From positions 1,860,001 to 1,924,000 of the forward strand of contig NC_054391.1 of the NCBI RefSeq assembly GCF_001625195.1: DNA of 64,000 bases. The letters run 5' to 3'. Under the pieces are notes generated by a model. It had not been told where the DNA came from. It did not search any database and was given only the letters and a program-made list of their open reading frames with translations. Positions 21,361 to 32,686 of this stretch are shown piece after piece. The translations under genes were made by a program, and so were the position numbers. Source of the stretch: Drechmeria coniospora. Lineage: Eukaryota; Ascomycota; Sordariomycetes; Hypocreales; Ophiocordycipitaceae. The number at the start of each line of letters is the position of its first letter. Position 1 is the stretch's first letter.

Positions 21361-22827
21361 CTACTTGCTCGACAGCGCAGACACACCCGGCAGCTCCTTG
21401 CCCTCGAGCAGCTCCAGGCTGGCACCGCCGCCAGTCGACACGTGGCTCAGCTTGTCCTCGACGCCGTAGTTGGCCGCCACCGTGGCCGTGTCGCCGCCGC
21501 CGATGATGACAATCTTGCCCTCGTTCTGGCAGCCGTCGACGACGGCGTCGAGCGTCGCCTTGGTGCCGTTGGCAAACTTTTCAAACTCGAACACGCCCGC
21601 CGGTCCGTTCCAGAGGATCGTCTTGGCCTCCTTGATGGCCTCCTTGTAGAGCGCAATCGACTTCTCGCCGCAGTCGAGGCCCATCCAGCCGTCGGGGATG
21701 CCATCGGCGTCGGTCGCCTTGCCCGTGTTCGCGTTCTTGTCAAACTTGTCGGCCGTGATGTAGTCGACGGGTAGCACGAGCTTGACGTTCTTGTCCTTGG
21801 CCTTCTTGACGAGCTGCGGCACCGTCTTGGCGCCTGCCTCGTCGAAGAGCGAGTTGCCGATGGGCATACCGTCGAGCGTCTTCTTGAAGGTAAAAGCCAT
21901 GCCGCCGCAGACGATGAGCGTGTTGACCTTATCCAGCAGGTTGTCGATGAGCTGGATCTTGTCCGAGACCTTGGCGCCGCCGAGGATGGCGAGGAAGGGT
22001 CGCTTGGGAGACTCGAGCGCCTGGGCAAAGTAGTCGAGCTCCTTCTTCATGAGGAAGCCGGCCGCCTTCTGGGGCAGATCGACGCCGACCATGGACGAGT
22101 GAGCGCGGTGGGCGGTGCCGAAGGCGTCGTCTGCATCCGTCTCAGCTCTTGCTCACGCGAGAAGGGGAAAGGGGCGGGAGAAGAGAGGGGCAGGTTCGGG
22201 TTCGGCGCACTGATGTAAACGTCGCCGAGGGCCGTCAAGCCCCTGCGGAACTCGTCGACCTTGGCCTTGTCCGCCTTGGTCTTGTTGCCGGCCTCGTCCT
22301 TGGCGCTACCCTCCTCCTCGATGTGGAAGCGCAGGTTCTCCAGCAGGATGACGGAGCCGGCATCAGCCTTGCCGACGAGCGCCTCGACCTCGGCGCCGAC
22401 GCAGTCGGGCGCAAAGGTGACGCTCTTGCCGAGGAGCTTCTCGAGCTCGCCAACGACGGGCTTCAGCGAGTACTTGACGTTGACCTGGCCGTTGGGGCGG
22501 CCAAGGTGCGACATGAGGACCACTGTCTTGGCCCCGTGGTTCAGCGCATGCTTGATGGTCGGGACGGCGCCGACGATGCGCTGGTTGTTCGTAATCTTCT
22601 TGTTCTCGTCGAGGGGTACGTTGAAGTCGACCTAGTCGGACGAGGAGTCGCTGGTCAGCAGCTGTAGGTACGGCACCAACTCGACGACGACGGGCACCAA
22701 GGTGACGAAGACGAAATCACTGGAAAGGAAACGGCTGTCCGCCGGCCGGAGACAAACGCACTCGAATCAGGACCCTCTTGCCCTTGAGATCGACGTCGGT
22801 GATGGAGAGCTTGTTGGAGAGAGACAT
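21361..22827 (-). CDS. PGK1: Phosphoglycerate kinase
   Basis: Cytosolic glycolytic enzyme: 1,3-bisphosphoglycerate plus ADP gives 3-phosphoglycerate plus ATP. Three exons, 22827-22762, 22631-22211 and 22130-21361, give 418 aa, the normal fungal length. Introns are 130 and 80 bp. The first splits [22 protein letters not shown] from VDFNVP; the second falls in [18 protein letters not shown]. Family hallmarks visible are VDFNVP with HLGRPNG (substrate site), [43 protein letters not shown], and the nucleotide-binding [10 protein letters not shown] near the C-terminus followed by [14 protein letters not shown]. All expected blocks are intact. High expression is likely from its strongly C-ending codons and the pyrimidine-rich promoter tract. 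Confidence 0.98.
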
Positions 22828-23684
22828 GTTGACGGCGAATCGGACAAGGCGGGAGGAGGCGGCTAGAAAGCGAGACGGCAGAAGGATGGCAATTGCGTGT
22901 CGGCTCAGGCGTCCGGACGTTTGTGGGAGCAGTAGATGGGAATAGATGGGAAAGTAAAGTATGAAAGTGAGAGCTGAAGAGAGAAGAACCGTCGTTTGGC
23001 GGGGTGGTGGGGTGACTGCTGTGGCGGGGTCATGACGTTCAGGGGACCAGCACTATTTACCGAGTCCCCCAGTATAACCGCTTCCGTTGAGAAAATCACT
23101 CACCCTCGCTCACTTCCGGTATGCATCAAATGGTGTTGATGGCATTCCTCGCCGGTTTCCCTCATCTTCTCACAGGCCAGCGAGATGATTTGCCATGGAA
23201 TCGGCGCTTTCTAATGGCCTCAGCAGGAGGGACGTATTGATTTCGACCTGACAAGTTTTTGTACGTACTATGTAGTACAGCGCAGCCTCGCAACTGGAGT
23301 GCGTCATGGACGACTGCCAGAGGCATGAATGGGGTTTACGTGCAATGATGGCGGTGGCATTGCTGTACTGACGGTATATTCGCTTCATGTCCCATGTTTG
23401 GATGCAGACCCTCACGGACGGCGTACCTCTCCTATGCATGTACCATCAGCGCTTCCACGGGGTGGTCACTAAATATCCTGAATCAAATGGCTATGCATCA
23501 CAACAAGAGGCCCGGCCAATCTCGCCAGCTCGCGCCGTCGGCGCCGTCGGGCAGTCCGTCTATCCCAAACGCCTTGCAAAAAGAAAAACAATGAGACAAG
23601 CCGATCCGGTTGCGCTCGTATGTGCGATGTGCCACTCGGCACCGACGGGAGTTCCGCTGCGACGCCCGTCCTATCCGACGAATC
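22828..23684. other. Spacer between the CSC1-like stop and the PGK start
   Basis: Both flanking genes are on the minus strand, so this holds the PGK promoter/5' UTR and the CSC1-like 3' UTR. No further gene was seen. Few ACGGAGTAC motifs occur here. Confidence 0.6.
22940..22990 (-). promoter_or_regulatory. Pyrimidine-rich promoter tract of phosphoglycerate kinase
   Basis: Read on the minus strand, this stretch is CT-rich (CTTCTCTCTTCAGCTCTCAC), about 115-165 bp upstream of the PGK start. CT-rich tracts near transcription starts are known for strongly expressed fungal glycolytic genes. The assignment rests on composition and position only. Confidence 0.4.
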
Positions 23685-26600
23685 CTACCATGCTTGACCA
23701 TGGCCTTGCCACCCTTGGCCCTGGCCCTGACTGTGGCCCTGACCTTGCCCTTGCCACCCTTGACCTTGGTCCTGACCTTGCCCTTGCCACCCGTGACCGT
23801 GGCCCTGCCCTTGCCCTTGCCACCCTTGGCCCTGGCCTGGGGCTTGCTGCACCGGCTGGCCACCACCCACCCTGTCCCCCCTGTAGTAGTTGTACTGCGC
23901 CGGATCGGCGGTGCCTTGGTTGTGGTTGTGGCCGTGCTGGTCCAGGTCCTCGGCCTGGGCTAAGCCGCTGTAGCCCTGAGGGCCGCCGCCGAGGGCGCCG
24001 ACGGACGGTCCCGGGCTGATGGAGGCCGGGTGCGCATGCTGCCGGGAGGCCATCCGGCCGCGGTCGGTCGCGATGTCGCGCTGGTAGCTCGGCGGCGGCG
24101 TCATGCTCGCCGGTGGGTTCAGCGGCACCATGCTCATGCCCGCCGGGTTGCGCATGAGCGCCGAGGAGCTGCCGTTGTCCTGCGCGTACATGGGGCTGCG
24201 TTCGCGCGGGCCGTGGTAGCCCGTCTCGGCCGCGCCGGGCAGCGCGGGCATGATCGGCACGTCGGTCATGTCGGACATGTTGGTCACGTTGGACATGCTG
24301 GACATGCTCGGCTTGTTGGGCATGACGCGCCGCGCCGGCCCGGCGCCGGCGAAGTAGGCCGTGCTCGTCGATCCCTGCGACAGTGGTCTCGAGAGGGAGC
24401 GGTCCGAGTAGTCGTCGAAGGAGGCGGGCGTGCCGGACCGCGTGATGTCGCTTCCCCGGCCGTACATCTCGCCCCCGCCGTGCTGGTCGGTGAACTCGGC
24501 CCTGTTCTTGTAGAACTCAAAGTCCATGTGCGCCTCCGAGACGTACTCGAAGCCGGGAACGTTGTTGCCGGCGCTCTTGCCCGGCTTCCCACCCTGCATG
24601 GCGTCGAGGGCGTACATGTCCGAGTAGCCGCTGACGCTCATGAGGTCGCTCGCATTCACCTCGCGGCCGTCCGTCAGCCGGCCGTGATAGATGGACGGCA
24701 GCAGGTTCTGGGCCTTGGAGTGCACCATGGGCGTGATGAGCGGCTTGTACAGCGCAGGGTGGCCGAATCGGCTCGCCAGCTTCTCGCTGCGCCGCCGGTT
24801 CTCCTTTTGCGGCAGGCCCTGGTCGGCATTGCGGCCGACGCGGCGGGTGCTGTAGTACTGGATCTTGTCGTCGAAGACGCTCCGGCAGTAGATCTTGAAG
24901 ACGATAAGGATGACGGGTAGCGGACAGACGCAGTAGAAGTGCAGCCGGCCGCTGCCGCGGGCCCAGCAGGTGAGCAGGACGACGAGGTTGCCGAGAATGG
25001 TGCCGAAGATGAGGCGGTTGAACAAGATGCGCCAGAAGACGCCGCCGGACTCGGTCTTGGTGACGAAACGGTACATGATGAGGTACTTCTTGAGGTAGGA
25101 GTCGATGCAGAAGTACATGGCCGTCGCGACGAGCGTGAGGGGCTGGATACCCATGAAGCAGAAGGTGACGGTGGTATAGAAGAGGAAGTAGTTGTAGTAG
25201 CTCGCGTAGTCGAAGGGCTCCGGCGCCGACAGCTCGATGAGCTCCCTCGGAGTAGGGCTCGAAAACTTCTTGAGGAAGAAGGCGTAGATGACGGGCCAGA
25301 GCTGGGCGAGGTCGACGGCGGCGCCGAGCTGGCGCTGCAGCAGGTACGTCACCCAGAAGGGGCTGTTGTTGCAGAAGGCCTGGAAGACGGCGTCGGCGAT
25401 GTTGCCGTTGACGATGGCCTTCCAGGCGTCCTTGGTCTCGTTCGTCTCCTTGACGACGCCGGCGATGAAGGTCCAGACGGTGCTGAAGAAGGAGAAGACG
25501 ATGAGGTTGTTGAAGATGAAGAAGCCGAACATGCGGGCGATGACGTGATGCTCGCGCCCCGTCTTGGTCTGGTCGCCGGCCTTGATGGAGAGGCGGCGGA
25601 AGATGATGGGGAGGACGAGATAGACGAGCGACATCAAGGCGGGCGAGGCGATACCTTGGACGATGCCCCAGAGCGTCGGGCTCTCCTTCAGCGACCGGTT
25701 GAAGGCGGGCCAGACCTTGCCGAGGTTGGTCAGGTTGACGAGGAAGATGGCGATCATGGCATTGGGCGCGACCCAGAGGAGGGTCAGGAGGGCGACCCAG
25801 AGGCTGTTGATCCACCGCCGGCGGCTGCGGGAGGCGCGCGAGAGCGGCATGTTGCGCCAGATGATGTCGTTGGGGCGCGGCGCCAGCTGGACCGTGGCCC
25901 CGTGGAGCTTCTTCTTGCGGCAGGCGAAGGCGATGTTGTGGGCCTCGACGATGTCGGTGTAGCTCGCGAAGCCGTAGGGCATGGTGCCGCGCTTGTCGAC
26001 GCCGGCGCGGACCTCCTTGATCTCGACCTCGAGATCGCGGATGCGCTTGGTGTAGTAGTCGATGGCGTCGATTTTCTGGCCCCTCGCGTACGTGTCGAAC
26101 GCGCGATCCTTCTTGGCCGGCTTGCAGAGGGGACGCTCCGGGAGCTGGTCGGGGTTCTTGAGGTACTTGGCCAGAATCTCCTCGAGCTTGCGGACGGCGC
26201 GGCTGTGCTGGTGGATGAGTTCGGGGAGGTCCTTGACGTTTCGCGCAACGACGGTGCGGGCAAAGGACGAGTCCGGCACGACCTCGTCGATGATTCTCGC
26301 GATGCCTTCGTCGGACCGGCCCTGCTTCGGGAGATCAAACAGCTGTCGGCGGCGGCGAGAAGGGCCAGGTTAGCCGGCGCAGGGAGGTGTCGCCGACGAT
26401 GGGGTTTCGCCGACGAACGACGGGCGGTGGGGAGGAGTCCGACTCACCATGAGGGTGCGAGCATGCAGGCTATTCTGGTACTCGTCGCTGTCAAAGTACA
26501 TCCTCCGGAGCTGCAGGACCTTTCGGTAGTTCCACCACAGGAAGCCCACGACGACGAAGTTGCTGAGGTAGGCGAAGACGACCTGGGCCCACTGGGGCTC

Positions 26601-27151
26601 TTCTTTTACGTCGCGAGGGGTGATCTGGACGTACCACTCGGTTGCGACCCCGCCCACTTCCTTCTGGGAGAATTTGGAATAGACGGGGACGAGGATGCCG
26701 ATGCCGAGGACGACGAGGATGAGAAAAATGTTGCGCAGCATGCGGACGAAGCGGAGGAAGATGGTGGCGTCCATGCCGATCTGCTGGGCGATGGTGGCCT
26801 CGTCGGTCTTGATCACGGGCGTGACCCAGGCCCAGGGCATCTTGCCGATGGGCGGCGGCGCATGCTTCTCGTCTGCATGCTTGAGTTTGGGCGCGTAGAT
26901 GGCTTGGTTGTAGGGGCGGAGGAAGGAGAAGCAGATCGTGATGAAGGTGGTGACGCCTAGCGAGATGGCCAACGCCGAGTACAACGAGGCGGCCGCGAGC
27001 TGGGGGAGGATTCTGCGTCAGGAGGAATTCTCACGATGGCGGCGAGGCGAGGGTCGGTCGCGCTTACCTGTCCATGGAACGGGTCTTGGAGCAGATTGAG
27101 AAGCTCCTTTCCGCCGTCGTTGTCATCGTCCCGGAGGAAGAGTCGATTCAT
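23685..27151 (-). CDS. CSC1/OSCA-TMEM63-family (DUF221) membrane channel
   Basis: Predicted 1097-aa multi-pass membrane protein, related to yeast Csc1/Phm7/Rsn1 and plant OSCA osmosensitive cation channels. Exons are 27151-27068, 26999-26448 and 26342-23685, all phase 0, with introns of 68 and 105 bp. Order of parts: short cytosolic N-terminus, first TM (LYSALAISLGVTTFITICFSF) and conserved RPYNQAIYAPKLKHAD, two more TMs, the PHM7-type cytosolic domain (about 215-400), then the seven-helix RSN1-type core (about 400-720) with FGTILGNLVVLLTCWARGSG. The C-terminus (about 850-1097) is disordered and ends in a Gly/Gln/Trp repeat. The C-terminal extension is longer than in yeast Csc1. The second possible acceptor for intron 1 is out of frame and was rejected. 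Exact subcellular site (plasma membrane or endomembrane) is not visible. Confidence 0.93.
23690..23850 (-). repeat. Gln/Gly/Trp coding repeat at the CSC1-like C-terminus
   Basis: Short units encoding GQGQGWQGQGQ-type sequence, with some His, fill the last 50 or so codons. On the plus strand the unit reads like CCTTGCCACCCTTGGCCCTG. The copies are imperfect. Such Gln/Gly-rich ends can promote assembly, but nothing here shows that directly. Confidence 0.85.
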
Positions 27152-30100
27152 GGCGAACGGCGTTGCCTCCGCACGAGGCTCGGTCGTGTGTCCTCGTCGT
27201 CGCCGACGCAGCAGGCAGGTCGGATCTTGTTTTGGCCGTCGGCGTCGTCGTACGAATCGAGGAACGAGCCCGCCGGCTGGGCACGGAGGGTGAAACCAAC
27301 CGTTGGGGCAAGGTCACGCGACGGGACGGGTAAACGGATTGATCGAGGCCGGGTCTCGAAGGCTGAAGGGGGGCGCTGCCGCGGCGGACGAGCCGAGACA
27401 AGGAAATGCCAGAGGGCCGAGAAGGGCGGTCGGTCGATGGTGGACGATGGGCGCCGCCGGCCGAGGACAAACGAACGACGACCCGGGGAGGCAAACGAGG
27501 GACGCTTCCCGCGGCGGCTCGAAGGAGGGAAAGGGTCCTCTGGGGTCAGGTGCGTACGTGTATGTATGGATGATTATATGTACGGGGGTGGAGGGGGAGA
27601 CGACAGAGATGAGAGGCACGTAGGGGAGGTGAGAAAAAGGACGAGTTGTACGTGTTCGGAGCGGTGCGGCAAAGCAAGCAAGTACGCAAGTAAGTACATG
27701 CAGGGTTGTCTTTGGGAGCGGCGGAAGAATCGAGATGAAGATGCAGCCGAGCCCACCCAGTAATACCTCCTAGAAACTTGGGTCGGCACAGGCTTCCGGG
27801 CGTTGGGTTGGGTTGCCAGCCAGCCCAATTCAGCAGCAGTCGCCACTGTCAGGCACTGCTGTGAGGCTGTGAGTGCCGGATTGGTCGGTGGATCCTGGAA
27901 ACGCTGCCAGTGGGTTCCCAACGACTAGTAGGGGCACGACGTCAATTTTGAACATGTACATGTATTATTAGGTGTAAGTACTCTGCACGTGTTCTGTACG
28001 GAGTACCGCACGGTGTACTGTACTGCAGTACATTCTAGCAGCGCCTACGGAGTACTCTGTACGCCCATGCACCTACCACGAGGTGCCTACTAGGTATTTT
28101 GGCGCAAGTATGGATACATGCAAGTGCATGCTGGGTGATGCCTGGTAACATTGAGACCCCTGCAGTACTCTGTTGCGAACGAGTACTGATGTTAATACTC
28201 CGTACCGGATTCCTAGTACGATGTACGCTGTAATCGCAGTAGTAGCATGGTATACCTGGGTGATCTGTCGGTGCACATTGTTGCGTTGTATTGCTGAGGA
28301 CCTAGTAGTTTGGTCGGCACCCACAGTACGCGTTCGAGCTCTCGTCCAAGTACATGTACTACTTTTCGTTGTGGGTATAAGTACCATTCCCTTCCGCTAA
28401 CAGCAGTACTTGTGCTCCGTAAGTACTCCGTACTTGCATCACAGTACACTCGTGCCACAGACTAAGGGTACTAGTACAGTACAACGTACAGTGCACGTTG
28501 GTGCAGGCTTACGTGCGAGTACTCCGCACATGTACTTTGGCTGCCTTCCGCCCAGCAGTGCCCTGTCAAGCGTTGCAGCGGGTCCTCCAGAGCGCTGCCC
28601 CAACCTAAACCGTACGCAGGTGGCGGTGGTGATTGGTCTAAGTATATCCTTGCAAGGTCTCAGGGCTTCACCAACCACTGACTTGCCGTGCTATTTTTGA
28701 ATGCCCTGCATACCACTAGTCCTCTGCAGTAGGTACTGCATGTACTTGTACTGTACGGAGTACGGGGTACTACCCCACCAATGGCACCGTTCTGCAGAAG
28801 CGGCCTCTTCATATATTACAGTACATGTTTCATGCGCTAGAAGTACATGTACATCTATATACGGAGTTGGCAGGTTGTAGCTGCACCAGCACACGAAGGC
28901 AGAGCCAGGCTTTCTCACGTCCTTGGACAATCACCTGCTAGGTACTAGTACTTGCCTCCGACACGGGAGTACGGATTTGTGCGGTGGGCACTTGATTTGT
29001 TACCGGCTTAGGGCGTGTCATCGGCCCTGCAGGTTGTGCGACCATCCATCGACGAGAGCGAGAATGCAAGCATAAATCATCCATCCACAGCAAAGGAGAC
29101 AAGGGATGGAGAGACGGCCGGTGGAGGGTGAACGCGGTCGAATTGACGTATGCACAGCATATATGTATGTATGTGTGCGTACGCGAAAGAATACAATTAC
29201 ATGCACATACATGTACTTATGCCGGGGAGGAGGTTGGGATGCAACAAACCGAGATTCGCATTGGGTGCGCTTGAACGGGGCACAAGAACTCGTGCTGAGT
29301 AAATACAAGGACTTTAGGTGCAATACCTCGCTTCAGCACAATCTTGTACCTACAGTTCTCGTAGTGTGGTGTCTCGCAGTACTACTGTAGGTATGTAGTA
29401 GGGAACATTCAGGTACAGACAGATAAGATCAGTGGACGCAGGTGCGCGTTAGTAGGTGCCTCAGGTACCTGTCAATGCTTGTACGGAGTACTCCGTACTA
29501 AGTACCTAGTAGCGAGGGATAATTACATGCTACAACCTACGGAGTAGTACGGGACGCCATATCCGGATACGAGCCAGTGACTGCACCGTACTCATATGAC
29601 ACCGTGGCAGAAGTGGTAGTTCGTACTGCGGAACTACACGTAGAACTTCTGAACTAGTAATACTCCGTTCTTGTACAGTAAGTACTTGTAGTTGGTGTGC
29701 AACTATATGTGCATGGAAGCAAGTACACGCATGCACACGCACTGCTTGAAGCGTACAGTTCAAGTACAAGGAAGGCATGAGTAGGCCATTCCAGTAGCAT
29801 CAGGGACGGACACTTACAAGGTGAGAATTACTAGGTATCAGTTTTCCAGCTCCATACGTTCTTACATGCTCGCATTCAAGTAGGTATAATCATTCGTGCT
29901 CTGCATATTCCAGACAGGTTTGTACTGAAGGGTACAGTTCAGGCCGACACTACTTAAGTATGTTGCCATTTTTCCGGCCAGGACCATATGGTCCGCTCAG
30001 CGAGGTACCGCGAGCCATTCACGCACGGTACTGCAGTACGTCATCTTGGTATACGCAGGTACCAGGGCACCAACACCCATGGCCTATCATCCCGCAATAC

Positions 30101-32686
30101 CGACCAACGAACAGAAGTAGCCAAGAGTGGTGCGCAGGAACCGGTATTACGGCGACGAGTCAGGTTTGCGATCCCCGTACTGTAGTAGAGTAGAACGTTT
30201 ACACTCCTTACAAGCACTATTGGTGAAGTGGTGGTTGAGAAACAAACCGCTCTGGCTTCGCGTCAAGCGTCAATGGCATTGGACCGAGCACGGCGATGAA
30301 GTCCACAACCTGGCGAATACCGGGCGTCAAGTCTGCGGAATGTCAGTCAACGCTGAAGGCTCATGCCGCCTGTGTGTGTGCATTTTTCGAGCATGTGCTT
30401 CTAATCGACGAGATAGGTGAACAAATTCAAGCAACGACAGTACTGTACAGTACTCCCTACAGCACTCCGTATATAAGTACCTCAGATTGGGTACATGTAC
30501 AGTACATTCAGCAGATGTTGGTACGGAGGGAGAACTCCGTACTCCGTATTACTCCGTACATGTAGTTGTATTCAGCATGTACTTGCTGTACGAGCACGGA
30601 GTAATTACTTGACAAGACTTGTACTTACAGTGGACGTATGACCCTGGCACTTGGCGCATGCAAGTGCTCGTACTCCGTCTGTACAAGTACTTTGCGAACA
30701 TGCACACGCCAGAAATTGTTTGTACTTGTACTCCATACATGAACATGTACAGTACAGCGTACAATGCTAGCAACTAGGTAAGTACTTACAACAGGACGGG
30801 GCATTACGTGTGCTTCCGTGGTGTGTGCAGTTAGTGAGGGGACTGGCTCCCGTACCTGGGTTTCATGTCAGGACGATAACCCGCCCTTGCAGCCAAGCAA
30901 CCCCATCATCCGGCCCGTTAGGGCTCCAGGACAAGCAAAGTGGCTCCAATGAAGCGCTGCTCGTACCACGCCAAGTCCTCCCATTCCGTCGACACTGGCG
31001 TCCGGTTCATGCGGTCGGCACTAGTGCCGCCCCGAGTTGACAATGCCACCACGACGGCACAGATCCGTATCATGTGCCATTCCTCGCACGCCAGCTTCCA
31101 CAAGGTCCGGGACAATCGCCGCCCGGTTTCGAGCCGAACTCCGTGCTCGTGCGCAGACTTGGGACTCTTCTGGCGGTCCACGTCCGCGGCGGGCATATTC
31201 GAACACGCTACTGCCACGCTGAGGGGTCGATGCTGCTACAAGTATTATCGTGGCCCCTACCGCACATGTGCAGTAATATTACGTGAACGCTACCGTTTCG
31301 ATCAGGAGGGGACCACTAGTAATACTGCCCTGTGCAAGTAGTCTTGTAAAGCCAGTGCTGTTCGTGAAGTGCACCGTACGCGCTATTACTACAGATTCCA
31401 TCAACACGGCATCCGTAGGTGGCTGTACAGTAATTGCTTAAATACAGTACTTGCCTAGTACCTACATGGTGCGGCCCAGTGAGAGTTGCACTGCCATTCG
31501 ATCGCCACGCGTCCAATTCCTCCAACGCCACAGCGGCCCAGGATTCATGCCAGCACTCTTTGTACTCAACACAACATTGCCGACTCGGGGCAATTGCGTC
31601 TGCAAACGCGGGAAAGAAGCTCTCCATGACCGAGAAAGGATGACAAGGTCGATTTCGTCTGACTTTTTGCATTCGTCTTCCAAATGCTGCACAATCCATT
31701 CACATATGTACACTTACAGTGCTGAGGGTGCACGCCGTGCCATTGGCCCATTGTATCGCTACGTAGCGGCAGTACTCGGTGGTCGTGGCAATGGGTGGCC
31801 ACGGCGCTTTGTACTTCAGAGCACCAATACCATCAACCAGTACTCCGTACTCCGTACGGAGTACGACTACAAATAATATTCTGTCTCTGTACAGAGTAAT
31901 TTGCCTTTGTCGGTGGTGAGAACCGACAAATAACCTACCCTATACCTTTCGCCAGCATTTTCAGGATAGTGGTCCTTGCCGCGGAACTGTCTTGGTGTCA
32001 TCTGATAGCGCCTTCTTACTCTGCGGAAGGGAAATGGTCGTTTTGTTTGTGCAGATTAGCTTTTGATGTTTATCATGGGAAAAAAAAAAGGGGGGGGGGG
32101 GGGGGAGGGGGACGAGGAAGTGAGCGTGCACGTACCATGAATTTTGATCTAAATTATCTTCGCTTGGAGGGACCACGAAAACATGCGTGCAACAAAACGA
32201 ATGGCTTGCTGTTCTACTACTTGGCGTACCGTGCACTATTCTTGCCACTCCTGCTCTTCCACTCCCAAGCCACTCTATTTCCCGGGAAAATGCCCTGGGC
32301 ATTATCGTTGGTCATCATGTCGAAGGAGAAATACGGTAAAAAGGGATGAAAACCATGCCGCAGGTACGGAGGCAGCCGAGCAATCTGAAGCTCTAGTAAA
32401 GGGGGTGTATGCCATGCTACCGGCACAGATAAAGAGCAACTTGAAGCTCGAAAGCGAAAAAAAAACGACGAAGAAATTGGTTCCAGGCATATAGTGCTGG
32501 TGACGCCAGAGCGATTCTCGTCAAGATGCTCTCAGTATTTTCATATCGCAACACTCTCACCCCGTCATCTCTATTAATCACTCTGACCGACCACCCCAAA
32601 CTGCTGCGCGAGCGCCAAGGCAATCGCTGTCGACGGATATCCAGCATGCCGCTGCGGTTCCGTTACATCCATTGCGCCCTTTTCCA
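27152..32686. other. 5.5-kb gene-free region dense in ACGGAGTAC motifs
   Basis: The first 400 bp are GC-rich 5' flank of the CSC1-like gene. From about 27950 to 31900 the sequence is crowded with GTACTCCGT/ACGGAGTAC and TACTTGTAC-type strings (for example 28000, 28740, 29485, 30540, 31840). Two minus-strand stretches (30918-31217 and about 31450-31680) read like protein (RTLWKLACEEWHMIRICAVV; SFFPAFADAIAPSRQ) but are isolated, lack convincing starts and match no family I recognise; they may be gene relics. A homopolymer block, A10 followed by G16, lies at 32080-32105. Confidence 0.45.

Noticed and set aside
24939..26960. 673-codon open frame on the plus strand across the CSC1-like gene
   Set aside because: It lies exactly antisense to a well-supported multi-exon membrane protein, runs through its introns, and has a repetitive Glu/Val/Asp/Gly composition. 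It is a GC-bias shadow.
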